Source: Flammeovirgaceae bacterium UBA6059 (GTDB lineage Bacteria > Bacteroidota > Bacteroidia > Cytophagales > Cyclobacteriaceae). Taken from it: a stretch of 64,000 nt of DNA. Numbering within the stretch: the stretch's first letter is position 1; every line of letters begins with the position of its first letter. The DNA lies in assembly GCA_002435755.1 (NCBI GenBank), contig DIYH01000016.1, positions 779 through 64,778 on the forward strand, given 5' to 3'. Positions 54,845 through 63,808 of this stretch are shown piece by piece. The notes beneath the pieces were generated by a model. The model had not been told where the DNA came from. It made no database searches and worked only from the letters and a program-made list of their open reading frames with translations. The translations under genes and the position numbers were made by a program.

Positions 54845-56191
54845 ATGCGGAGTTCAACCGTACTTTTTTTCTTATTAATATTTTTCATACCTGACTTATT
54901 ATTCGGTCAATGCGATGGTCTTGGGTCCGGTGATAACGACAGTGGTCCCTACAATATCACTGGGACTTGTGTGATTTCCGGTGATGTGTTGTTGAAATCC
55001 GGGAGCTTGACCATTAGTAGCAGCGGATCGTTGGAGATCAATGGAGCATTTACCAATGAAGGAGGTGGCAGTTTTAATGTTGACGGTGGTTCATTTGATG
55101 TTTCTGGCTTGTTTGAAAATAAGGGCAATGGAAATGTAAACATCACCAACGGGGCTTCCTTTGTTTCTGGTACACCTGGGGATACTGATTTAAGATTTGA
55201 TAACCAGAATGATGGAGTAGTGACCGTAAGCGGGAATAGCACTATGATGGTGAATGGTGACTACTTCAATAACAACAGTCCTGACTTTAATTCGGGTGGG
55301 ATTGTGGAGGTGACTGGTGATTTCGAGCAGAACGGTAATGGAGATCTGATTGTAACCGGTGGCTTGATCGTCGGTGGAACACTGACCAACAAAGATGGAG
55401 ATGTAACTATACAGGATGGTGCGGTACTTCAGGCCAATGCAGTGAGTTTTGTAGGATCAGGCGACCTTACCATACAAATGGGAGGTACTCTTGCAACGAG
55501 CTCAATTTCGGACATATCTAAGGTGACGAATTCGGATGGAGGGGCAAATCCATGTCCCGATGGATGCTGCGGAGCACTTTGTGATGGTGCCGGTACGAGT
55601 TTGTCTACAGCAGGCTTGGTCGTTATTGGACAAGCCGTGTTGCCGATAGAGCTACTTCGGTTTGATGCAAGTCAATCAGGGAATTCAGTAGAGGTCAATT
55701 GGACTTCAGCTACCGAAATAAACAACCATTTCTACACTGTGCAGAGATCATACGACGGTTTGGAATTTGAAGAGATAGCTGATATCGAAGGAGCAGGAGA
55801 TAGCAACTCATCGCTCGATTATCAGTATGTTGACTTTCCTACAGCATTTGGATTACTATATTATCGGCTTAAACAAACGGACTTTGACGGTGCTTTTGAA
55901 GTATTCGCGCCTAAGGTTGTCAAGTTTCTAAGGCCTGATATCCAACGCATCCAAGTCTCTCCAACTATTGTTGGAAGGGGTGAGTACGTTCACACACCTA
56001 ATGTGTGGGGTGAGATTAAGAATGTTGATGCTTGGATCATTGGTCTTAATGGTATTAGCGCTAGCATCGATGAGTCGTTTGTCGAGAAGGGCAACTTGGT
56101 TTTCAGATTACCTGAATTGACTACCGGTCTTTACATTTTCACCGGGGCTGTCAATGGCTTACAAGTAAAGTCTAAGCTAATTGTCAACTGA
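54845..56191 (+). CDS. Secreted beta-rich protein with sorting-like C-terminus
   Basis: A 448-residue protein with a signal peptide (ending near L-L-F-G-Q, about residue 22). Residues 40-225 consist of Gly-, Asn- and Ser-rich strand repeats of the form G-x-x-x-V-x-G-x-F/L-x-N, suggesting a parallel beta-helix. P-I-E-L-L-R-F-D-A-S then starts a domain common in surface proteins of the phylum, and T-T-G-L-Y-I-F-T-G near the C-terminus resembles a type IX secretion signal. Cys occur in pairs near residues 235-250 (C-P-D-G-C-C). Likely displayed on or released from the cell. Confidence 0.75.
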   Translation: MRSSTVLFFLLIFFIPDLLFGQCDGLGSGDNDSGPYNITGTCVISGDVLLKSGSLTISSSGSLEINGAFTNEGGGSFNVDGGSFDVSGLFENKGNGNVNITNGASFVSGTPGDTDLRFDNQNDGVVTVSGNSTMMVNGDYFNNNSPDFNSGGIVEVTGDFEQNGNGDLIVTGGLIVGGTLTNKDGDVTIQDGAVLQANAVSFVGSGDLTIQMGGTLATSSISDISKVTNSDGGANPCPDGCCGALCDGAGTSLSTAGLVVIGQAVLPIELLRFDASQSGNSVEVNWTSATEINNHFYTVQRSYDGLEFEEIADIEGAGDSNSSLDYQYVDFPTAFGLLYYRLKQTDFDGAFEVFAPKVVKFLRPDIQRIQVSPTIVGRGEYVHTPNVWGEIKNVDAWIIGLNGISASIDESFVEKGNLVFRLPELTTGLYIFTGAVNGLQVKSKLIVN

Positions 56192-56200
56192 CATTAGAGA

Positions 56201-57406
56201 TTAAGTGTTTTGACTAGCAGAATGACTGTGTCGTGTTCTTAAACTGATTAAGCCGAATATACCACCTAGTGCAAGTATCAAGAATAGGTAATTTACCCCT
56301 ACGATTTCTTGCAGATAGTTTAATAGTTGAATGCTGACTATCGTAATGGCAAAGCCTACGCAATTGACAATGGTCAAGGCCGTTCCTTTTATTTGTGGAG
56401 AAGCATTTTGGGCGACTAACGTGGAAAATAATGGAGAATCTGCAATAACAGACACTCCCCATATCAATAAAAAAATGATGAGAAATGATAAACTGCCCTG
56501 AATGATAATAACAGGAGAGAGTAAACAACAAAAACAGGATACTACCAGAGCAATTTTGGCCGTCTTTAGCGTTCCCCATTTTTCCGATAGGAGGCCTCCT
56601 ATAATACATCCAAGACTCCCGATAGCAATGGTAATAAATGATAAAGTAGATACGTCCAAACGATCCAGCTTGTGGAAGTCCCGATAAAACGTAAAAATGA
56701 CTGGGACAAAAGTCCAAAATGCATACAACTCCCACATGTGACCGAAATATCCAAAGGCCGCCTTCCTAAAGTTGACTCTTGAGAACACGTTCAGAAAAGC
56801 ACTTAACTGTAGTCGTTGTGCCGGTTTGTGGTATGGCCCATCAGGAACAATTAGTACCAAAATCAATCCACCTAGACAGGTCAACACAGAAGTAGTATAA
56901 ATGACCCATTGCCATGGCTGAGCGCCAAGCGAACCTTTGATCAAATGAGGGAGGGCAGTGCCAAGCACCAGCGCCCCGACGAGGAACCCAAGTGCTCTTC
57001 CCAGTCGCTCATAGTGGTCGGCAGCTATTTTCATCCCTACCGGGTAAATTCCTGCCAGGAAGAAGCCTGTGAGAAACCTTAGAATGAGAATGCTTAAAAA
57101 TGATTGATCAAATAGCGTTATAATGAGGTTGAAGCCTCCGGCCATTACCGCGCTTATAAAGAATACTTTGGACGGAGAAAACCGATCTGCAAGATTGAAC
57201 AATGCGTAAAACAATGTGCCGGAAATAAACCCAAACTGGACTGCAGAAGCAATGTGTCCAAGACTGTCTTCGGGTAAGCCAAATTCAGCGACTAAATTGG
57301 GAGAGATGGCATTGCCAGCAAACCATAATGAGGTACAAAGAAACTGAGCGATGACAATGATCGGTAGGTACCAGCGCTTGTCTAATGACCAGATACTCAT
57401 ATTCAT
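56201..57406 (-). CDS. MFS transporter
   Basis: A 401-residue major facilitator with 12 helices. The loop 2-3 motif is partly visible as F-N-L-A-D-R-F-S-P-S-K, and the mid-protein G-G-L-L-S-E-K-W-G-T-L-K-T-A repeats it in the second half. Substrate unknown. The gene overlaps the thioesterase gene by 4 bp, so the two are likely cotranscribed. Confidence 0.9.
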   Translation of the reverse strand: MNMSIWSLDKRWYLPIIVIAQFLCTSLWFAGNAISPNLVAEFGLPEDSLGHIASAVQFGFISGTLFYALFNLADRFSPSKVFFISAVMAGGFNLIITLFDQSFLSILILRFLTGFFLAGIYPVGMKIAADHYERLGRALGFLVGALVLGTALPHLIKGSLGAQPWQWVIYTTSVLTCLGGLILVLIVPDGPYHKPAQRLQLSAFLNVFSRVNFRKAAFGYFGHMWELYAFWTFVPVIFTFYRDFHKLDRLDVSTLSFITIAIGSLGCIIGGLLSEKWGTLKTAKIALVVSCFCCLLSPVIIIQGSLSFLIIFLLIWGVSVIADSPLFSTLVAQNASPQIKGTALTIVNCVGFAITIVSIQLLNYLQEIVGVNYLFLILALGGIFGLISLRTRHSHSASQNT

Positions 57407-57843
57407 AAGTGATATCCAATGTCTTCTGTCAGTGCTACTTTGCTTTTGGCAAAATGGCCGCTTCCAAAAGCTATTTCTTTTCCTTCCTGGTTGACAAGAG
57501 AAGATTCGGCGATAAAAAGCTGTTTAGACCTGAACTTGACCCGACCCGCAGCAATAATGCAACCACTAGATACAGGTCTAACGATATTGATGTTGAAATT
57601 GGTGGTTAGCACAAAGACGTCTTCTACTATTGAGTTGACAGCAAAGAATGAAGCGTCATCTAACAGTTTGAAGTACACTGATCCATGGATAGCGCCGAGT
57701 GCGTGGAAGTATTTAGGATCGATGATCAATGAGACTTCCGCTGAGCCTTCAGAAATACGGATATTAGTAGTCTCATACAATTGTGAGGTCACATTGGTTT
57801 TTAAGTACATGTGCTCAAGTTTACGATAGTGGTCTTCAGTCAT
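57403..57843 (-). CDS. Hotdog-fold thioesterase (PaaI-like)
   Basis: A 146-residue hotdog protein. The motif H-A-L-G-A-I-H-G-S-V-Y-F-K-L-L-D-D-A-S matches the PaaI/YbgC group with an active-site region near residue 50. It probably hydrolyses an acyl- or aryl-CoA; the ligand is not predictable. It lies 12 bp after the DinB-like gene. Confidence 0.85.
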   Translation of the reverse strand: MTEDHYRKLEHMYLKTNVTSQLYETTNIRISEGSAEVSLIIDPKYFHALGAIHGSVYFKLLDDASFFAVNSIVEDVFVLTTNFNINIVRPVSSGCIIAAGRVKFRSKQLFIAESSLVNQEGKEIAFGSGHFAKSKVALTEDIGYHL

Positions 57844-57855
57844 GTTTATTCCGCT

Positions 57856-58680
57856 CTAGGCCATTACTGATACCATCTGAAGTACATGTTCTGCCAGTTC
57901 TTTATCTCCTTCTATATTAACCAGGTCTTTGATGTCATAAGGTCTGATGTTTTTTGAGAATAACTTCCAGGCGATATCCGGATCAATGCTGATACTGGTC
58001 ACAATGCTCTTTTCCTTTACATCATTATTCAATTGCCAGGATTCACTGTTTCTGGTAAGATACCATACATCCCCAATCGAAGAGGTGACGGTGATTTGAA
58101 CAGTAGTTCCTGCAGCAGCCCTAACATCTCTGAAAGCATGAGGTAACCCCAATAGATAAGTGCTTATAAAAGGAGGGTAAAACTGCTCATTCATGATGCC
58201 TTGTCTGTCAGTAGCGTCCCTGATTTGTTGCTGATGGTGCCATTTTTCTGTGTATTCACGAGCCAAATGCATCCAGTTGTAGCTCCTGCTTTCTCCGGCC
58301 CATTCTACCGCGAAGATCGCTTCATCAAGTGGGTTGAGCGATGAGTAGTACTTGGAAGTCAGGTGTCCCGTTGCTTCATGCAGGAGTATAAGCGCCTGTG
58401 GACTAAGCCGGTTCATTGCTTTGACCCAGTCATCATTGAGCTGATTGAGCCAATTGACGAGATCTCTATAGCCATTGATCTCTGGTGGTTGCTCACCGAA
58501 GTAGCGGTCACGCTGCATAGACAATGCTCTGATATTACCGTCGAGTAGGTGAGCGGCTACATCCCTCACTCTCCATGTTCCTGCCACCGTAGGTTTGTTC
58601 CAATCTTCGGCGCTTAACTCTTTCAACAAGTTTAAAAGCTCCTCATCAAGTGGTCTGAACAAATGAGTTACTTCAATCAT
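57856..58680 (-). CDS. DinB/maleylpyruvate isomerase-like metal-binding protein
   Basis: A 274-residue protein of the DinB-fold (TIGR03083-type) family. The metal ligands are probably His48 in V-R-D-V-A-A-H-L-L-D and the histidines in E-K-W-H-H-Q-Q-Q-I-R-D (near 165). Members include thiol-dependent transferases; the function here is open. It overlaps the AI-2E transporter gene by 8 bp. Confidence 0.8.
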   Translation of the reverse strand: MIEVTHLFRPLDEELLNLLKELSAEDWNKPTVAGTWRVRDVAAHLLDGNIRALSMQRDRYFGEQPPEINGYRDLVNWLNQLNDDWVKAMNRLSPQALILLHEATGHLTSKYYSSLNPLDEAIFAVEWAGESRSYNWMHLAREYTEKWHHQQQIRDATDRQGIMNEQFYPPFISTYLLGLPHAFRDVRAAAGTTVQITVTSSIGDVWYLTRNSESWQLNNDVKEKSIVTSISIDPDIAWKLFSKNIRPYDIKDLVNIEGDKELAEHVLQMVSVMA

Positions 58681-59803
58681 TGTTGATTATTTTATCTTCC
58701 TTATCAGGAATTTGATGCTGCTCAAGATGATCAAAGTCCTTGTCAGGCAAGTTATCATCGGAAATAGGGCCTAAAAAAATGGCATAGGGCAGAGTGCTTT
58801 GGCGTCTTTCAAGGACCACTTTGGCTATTCCAGCTATAGGAATAAATAGGATCATGCCTGATACACCCCAGATAACACTACCCGTAACAACAGAAACAAA
58901 TATGGTCAAAGCATTAAGTCTTAGTTTATCACCAATCACAACAGGTTTAAACACGTTTTCCTGAAGCATATTGGCAAGAAATACGGCCCCAAAGACAAGG
59001 GTAGGCATCAGCCAGCTATCGGAGGTTAGAAATGAATAAATGACAATCAGGACCATTGCTACAGGGATACCGATATAAGGTATCAGGCTTAGCACACCGG
59101 CGAGTACCGCCCAAAACAATGCATACTTCACCCCAAGGATCAACAGGAAGATGTAAACTACCACACTCAACATGATAGCTGTAATGATCAGTCCATTGAG
59201 AAAGCTGCCGATAATCTCAACCAGCTTAGCATTGAACTTTCGAAGGCTAAGGTACTCTTCCTCACTTTTTGCCTTGAGGTGATAGAATCTCTCTAGCTCG
59301 CCCGAGTAGAGGAGTACGAAAAAGGAATAGAGAAAAACCAATAAGATGTCACCTAAAAACCCTCCCATATCTCGCGCGAAAGTGAGTATGTAGCTGGAGA
59401 TGTTGGACAGTTGGTTTCTTACCGTATCCATCGAAAATACCCGATCAAACTCAAATCCAAACTGGGTAAAAAGACCGGCTAGTTGTGTCTCGAGCTGCAA
59501 GAGGCGGGTTTCCATGACACTAGTAGTCTGTACTATACGCTGCATCTCTACAAAGAAAAAGGTCATAACACCAGCAAGTACACTAAGTACAAGAAGAAGA
59601 TATATGAAGCACATGACACCCCAGTTGATCCTGATTTTACGGTGTATCCTTCTCAGGATCTGAACAGAAGAAAAACCGATCATCAATGCCCAGGCGATAG
59701 GCACGATGATGCTGCGACCTACTACCATCAATCCCATGATCAGACTGAAAATGATCAATCCATGCGAAAATATGATGATTGAATTGGTGTTGATTGTCTT
59801 CAT
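58673..59803 (-). CDS. AI-2E family transporter (permease)
   Basis: A 376-residue membrane protein of the AI-2E/PerM family, with about seven helices and the conserved central P-Y-I-G-I-P-V-A-M-V near 240. Family roles range from autoinducer export to sodium/proton exchange; no ligand can be assigned here. The gene starts a four-gene minus-strand run (permease, DinB-like, thioesterase, MFS). Confidence 0.9.
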   Translation of the reverse strand: MKTINTNSIIIFSHGLIIFSLIMGLMVVGRSIIVPIAWALMIGFSSVQILRRIHRKIRINWGVMCFIYLLLVLSVLAGVMTFFFVEMQRIVQTTSVMETRLLQLETQLAGLFTQFGFEFDRVFSMDTVRNQLSNISSYILTFARDMGGFLGDILLVFLYSFFVLLYSGELERFYHLKAKSEEEYLSLRKFNAKLVEIIGSFLNGLIITAIMLSVVVYIFLLILGVKYALFWAVLAGVLSLIPYIGIPVAMVLIVIYSFLTSDSWLMPTLVFGAVFLANMLQENVFKPVVIGDKLRLNALTIFVSVVTGSVIWGVSGMILFIPIAGIAKVVLERRQSTLPYAIFLGPISDDNLPDKDFDHLEQHQIPDKEDKIINND

Positions 59804-59870
59804 GTGTCATAGGTGAGAGGTCTTTTGCCGCTCTAACTCAAAGTTACCATCAATTTTGGTTGATATTACC

Positions 59871-60320
59871 TCAGCTACCGACGACTCTTTCAGCATGAGA
59901 CTTAAGGTCCTGACAAACCCGATCAAACCCATCTTGAATCTGCCTTCCATAGAGCCAGTGGACAATGGGAGTGAAGGGGCCGGTTATGGTATCGGTAGTT
60001 TCGTATCTGCAACCATTCCCCTCTGGGGTTACTTCTTGTGTACGTTCAGCAAAGAGTATGGGCCACCATTTCATACCCCAGGCAAATTTCTGATTCTCGA
60101 CGTACTGTGTGAGGTATTCTGTCTGCGTGATTGGTGATCGGTTAGGTTTCATGGCTACTTCCATCACCACAGCTTTCCCGAGTTCCCATGATAGATCGAC
60201 CTTGGTAGTAAAAGTGTTCCAACGGTGATAACTGCTGGTGTCCTTCAAAACTGACCAAACAACCTCTGAAGGAGCGTCAATGTCTATGGATGAGGAATAC
60301 TGTCTCTTGAATATCGCCAT
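59871..60320 (-). CDS. SRPBCC (START-like) domain protein
   Basis: A 149-residue polyketide cyclase/SRPBCC fold protein. The start S-S-I-D-I-D-A-P-S-E-V-V-W-S-V-L-K-D-T-S and the W-N-T-F strand, then E-V-T-P-E-G-N-G-C-R-Y-E, are typical. It binds a hydrophobic ligand. It is divergent from the DUF1214 gene, with 47 bp between starts, so they may share regulation. Confidence 0.85.
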   Translation of the reverse strand: MAIFKRQYSSSIDIDAPSEVVWSVLKDTSSYHRWNTFTTKVDLSWELGKAVVMEVAMKPNRSPITQTEYLTQYVENQKFAWGMKWWPILFAERTQEVTPEGNGCRYETTDTITGPFTPIVHWLYGRQIQDGFDRVCQDLKSHAERVVGS

Positions 60321-60388
60321 GGGGCGGAGATTTTCCGTTAGGTCTAAATTATCAATTCTGTTTATTATTGGCCTTTGAGCCAGACCTT

Positions 60389-61567
60389 ATGAAAACCATT
60401 TTTTTCGGTTTCCTGAATATTTTCAAATCACTCCGCCTTTTCTGGCTCTCCCTATCGGGGAAAACTGAAAGTGATATACATAACAAGCGCGTCACCAGTT
60501 TGAAAGCCTGGGATGACTACTGCGACGGCTTGAAATCTGCAGGAGCAGCATTGCTATATCCAGGAGCGCCCACCGACCCGAAACAAATGGCAGAAGGCAT
60601 AAGATACCTCTCACGGCTCACCAGGGCGGGACTAGAAGCCTTTGTCGAGTTTGGAGATCCAAGATTTCCAGTTTTTCGGAGGACCGTGCATGAGACGATC
60701 AAGATGGGCGCGGATAACCCTGACAACCATTATCTTAATGCGCAGATCAGCGGTGATTATGACTATGTCATTTCTGGTAAGCGCAATACTATTGACTACT
60801 TTGGTCTCTTTACTCAGAATGGTAGCTATGGCACTACGGGTGGGCTCTCGCCGTGCGGTAAGCTCGAAGATGATGAACTGATGGTAGAGTCAGATGGAAG
60901 CTTCGAGATAATCTTAAGCAAAGAGCGACGAGGTAGGAATTGGTTAAAAGTAGAGGCAGATACCAGTTTGTTGATGGTGAGACAGACCTACCGGAATCGT
61001 GAAACGGAGGTCCCGGTTGAGCTGAGCATAAAGGCATTGGGAGTAGGAGGAACACCCGGAAGTATATCTCCTAAGCAGATCGATGAGGGCCTAAACTCTG
61101 CAGGTCTATTGGTAGCAGGAGCCCCAATGCTTTTTTCCAAATGGGCAAAGGGCTTTCAAAATCATACGAACGAATTGCCTTTGTTTGACCCTGAAGTATC
61201 CAATGCGGCTGGTGGTGATGCGAATATCATTTACTATCATAGTCACTGGAAGCTCGAAAATGATGAGGCATTGGTGATTGAAGTAAGCCCACCAGATTGT
61301 GATAACTGGAACTTCCAGCTCAACAACTATTGGATGGAGTCACTCGACTATCGCTACCACAATATCTGCATCAACGATTTTTCTGCTAAGAGAGAATCAG
61401 ATGGAATGATCAAGGTAATGGTGGCGCACCAAAATCCGGGACATCCTAACTGGATCCAGACGGCAGGACATAACGAGGGGACCATGTGTTGGCGATGGTA
61501 TCGACCTAAAGGTGAATACCCTGATAGTGTACTAGTGAGAAAAGTGAAATTCGCTGACCTCTCTTGA
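60389..61567 (+). CDS. DUF1214 family protein
   Basis: A 392-residue protein (start at the ATG at 60389; an in-frame upstream start at 60368 adds seven residues). The C-terminal half carries the DUF1214 pattern: I-E-V-S-P-P-D-C-D-N-W-N-F-Q-L-N-N-Y-W-M-E-S and W-I-Q-T-A-G-H-N-E-G-T-M-C-W-R-W. The N-terminal half is helical. The family is often beside sulfotransferases and dehydrogenases; no activity is established. It overlaps the next gene by 4 nt. Confidence 0.8.
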   Translation: MKTIFFGFLNIFKSLRLFWLSLSGKTESDIHNKRVTSLKAWDDYCDGLKSAGAALLYPGAPTDPKQMAEGIRYLSRLTRAGLEAFVEFGDPRFPVFRRTVHETIKMGADNPDNHYLNAQISGDYDYVISGKRNTIDYFGLFTQNGSYGTTGGLSPCGKLEDDELMVESDGSFEIILSKERRGRNWLKVEADTSLLMVRQTYRNRETEVPVELSIKALGVGGTPGSISPKQIDEGLNSAGLLVAGAPMLFSKWAKGFQNHTNELPLFDPEVSNAAGGDANIIYYHSHWKLENDEALVIEVSPPDCDNWNFQLNNYWMESLDYRYHNICINDFSAKRESDGMIKVMVAHQNPGHPNWIQTAGHNEGTMCWRWYRPKGEYPDSVLVRKVKFADLS

Positions 61568-62730
61568 ACGAGCCGAAGACCAAATGGCCTATTCAATTGT
61601 TCAATTTGATCTCACGAAGAGGTTCGGTTGACGTTGATCGCCTGATCAAGTCTGCTAGGAGTAAGACTAAAATGACTAATCTGGGCAATGATTTTGATGT
61701 GGAGCCTCTTAATGTCCTGTGTAGATCTATCAACAATGAGGCACGCTTGCATCCGTTTGGGATGTTCATGATGAGGCAGAAACTCACAGGTCAATTAGAG
61801 AGTCGTCTATGGGCTGAGCACTGGTTTAACAAATATCCTGAGATACTTGAGCAGCAATTGTTACCTGTGGTCTTAATTACAGGACTACAGCGCACTGGCA
61901 CGACTAAGCTTCAGCGCCTGCTGTCTCAATTGCCAGGAGTCAGAGGACTCAGGAGTTGGGAAGGGCTCTATCCAGCGCCTATCGGGAATAAGGGCGAAAC
62001 CAAGCACCGGATCAATAAAACCAGGATGAACGAACGTGCGGTAAGGTGGATATCTCCAAGCTTTTATACTATCCATCCGATAGAACACAACAACTATGAG
62101 GAAGACGTTCTACTTCTGGACTTTCAGTTTATGAGCAGCACTTCAGAGGCTATCATGCAAGTGCCGAGCTATGCCGAATATCTCAATGGAATGGATCAGT
62201 CCGCTGCGTACAATTATGAAATCAAATTGCTTAAGCTACTTCAATGGCAAAAGGGAGGCACACACTTGGTGCTTAAGTCGCCGCACCATTTGGAGTTCCT
62301 GGACACAATAAGTGAATTGTTTCCTGATCTGTATCTCATATGGCCCCATCGTGATCCCAAAACCACCATTCCTTCCTATATGAGCATGCTTTACCATGGT
62401 CGGCGAATGTTCAGCGATGATGTGAGTAGAAGAGAAATAGTGGATCATTGGGTTAATAAAATTGATATTATGCTTACCAAGGGGCTGAAAGATTTATCAC
62501 TTATCCCAAAAACAAAACACTTACATTTCTCAGACTTGATGGACGATCAAGAGTCGACACTTGATCGGCTTTGTAGCTGGTCAGGTATCAAGTATCAAGC
62601 TTCGGTTCAAGTCGAAACCACTTATAGGAGTCGTCATACTTATGACCTCAAGGATTGGGAGCTTACTGCAGACAATATTGACAGGCAATTCGACTATTAC
62701 ATCAAGGCAATGAACTCTTTTGAAAGATGA
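61564..62730 (+). CDS. Sulfotransferase family protein
   Basis: A 388-residue sulfotransferase that should transfer sulfate from PAPS. The 5'-phosphosulfate loop is G-L-Q-R-T-G-T-T-K-L at 107-116, and the 3'-phosphate region is W-P-H-R-D-P-K near 260 with S-Y-M-S after it. A TTG start sharing bases with the upstream stop (TTGA) gives this length; an internal ATG at 61672 would still keep the PAPS loop. No transmembrane helix, so it is probably cytoplasmic. It is in a tight run with the DUF1214 and SDR genes. Confidence 0.88.
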   Translation: MNEPKTKWPIQLFNLISRRGSVDVDRLIKSARSKTKMTNLGNDFDVEPLNVLCRSINNEARLHPFGMFMMRQKLTGQLESRLWAEHWFNKYPEILEQQLLPVVLITGLQRTGTTKLQRLLSQLPGVRGLRSWEGLYPAPIGNKGETKHRINKTRMNERAVRWISPSFYTIHPIEHNNYEEDVLLLDFQFMSSTSEAIMQVPSYAEYLNGMDQSAAYNYEIKLLKLLQWQKGGTHLVLKSPHHLEFLDTISELFPDLYLIWPHRDPKTTIPSYMSMLYHGRRMFSDDVSRREIVDHWVNKIDIMLTKGLKDLSLIPKTKHLHFSDLMDDQESTLDRLCSWSGIKYQASVQVETTYRSRHTYDLKDWELTADNIDRQFDYYIKAMNSFER

Positions 62731-63695
62731 GCGAGAAGAAGTATTCAAATCCTGTTTCAGCAACGATCAATGGGATTATTGCACTTTACAAGAGCAAAGG
62801 AGAGAAAGTCACACTACCGGAAAATATAGACCTTTCTGGTAAGCGCATCATGATCACCGGATCAAGTGCTGGCTTGGGCCTAGCTACCGCAATAAGAGTC
62901 GCGGAAGCAGGAGCAGAACTCATCATGGCCGTGAGAAGTGGCATCCCTGATAAGGGAGAATTGGTAAAGTCCAGGTCTGGTAACCCGAATGTCAGAATGT
63001 ATCATGTTGATCTTTCAGACTTTGATAGCATCGATATCTTTCTGGATGAACTGGAAGGAGACGGTGTGAAACTTGATGTCTTCATCGCTAACGCAGCAAT
63101 GGTGCCTTTGGAAAGCAGACAAACAAAGCAAGGCATGGAGGAGATGTTCATGGTCAACTACTTGTCGACATTCTACCTGATTAATCAGTTGGTGTCGAGG
63201 GAGATTATTGATGTGACACAATCTCCCCGTATCATCATAATCTCCTCGGAGAGTCACCGTGACCCAGATCGTTTTGACTGGGACAGGTTTGGAGAATACC
63301 ATCCTTATGGTGTCAAGGAAGTGATAGCAAAGTACGGATATTATAAACTGCTGCTCACCACTTTTGCCAATGAGTTTGCCAGATGCATCAATTCTGGTGA
63401 TGCTCGAACCACGGTTCGGGTGCTCTGCCCTGGGCCGGTCAATAGTAGTATTGCCAGAGAAGCTCCAGGTTGGATACAGCCTTTGCTTAAAGGCGTTTTT
63501 TCCTTGTTTTTCCGATCTCCAATGAAAGCAGCCGATCCCGTGATCTACTTCTGCCAAGAAGAGGAGAACGATGAGCCTATTGACTATCTATACCTTCTCC
63601 AGAAGAAGCCAATGGCCCCATTGACCCAAGATCCACAAAACGGAAAAATCCTGTGGGAGCGAAGTGAGGCTTTGATCAAGAAACTGGGATATTAG
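62727..63695 (+). CDS. Short-chain dehydrogenase/reductase
   Basis: A 322-residue SDR with the cofactor loop T-G-S-S-A-G-L-G at 44-51. The active-site serine is in I-I-I-S-S-E-S, and tyrosine and lysine in Y-G-Y-Y-K, with Y-x3-K spacing. The D-R-F-D-W-D-R-F insert before it is typical of the retinol-dehydrogenase-like branch. Overlaps the sulfotransferase stop by 4 bp. Substrate is probably an alcohol or ketone on a lipid-like molecule, judging by neighbours. Confidence 0.9.
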   Translation: MSEKKYSNPVSATINGIIALYKSKGEKVTLPENIDLSGKRIMITGSSAGLGLATAIRVAEAGAELIMAVRSGIPDKGELVKSRSGNPNVRMYHVDLSDFDSIDIFLDELEGDGVKLDVFIANAAMVPLESRQTKQGMEEMFMVNYLSTFYLINQLVSREIIDVTQSPRIIIISSESHRDPDRFDWDRFGEYHPYGVKEVIAKYGYYKLLLTTFANEFARCINSGDARTTVRVLCPGPVNSSIAREAPGWIQPLLKGVFSLFFRSPMKAADPVIYFCQEEENDEPIDYLYLLQKKPMAPLTQDPQNGKILWERSEALIKKLGY

Positions 63696-63808
63696 CCAAT
63701 TATCATGACCAATATGAGTCAGCTAGTTCCGCAATGCCTCTGCTAATGACTATCAATAGGGCATGTTGTTTATGGGAAGGGTCTTATCATTTTAATTCAG
63801 CAGCCTGA

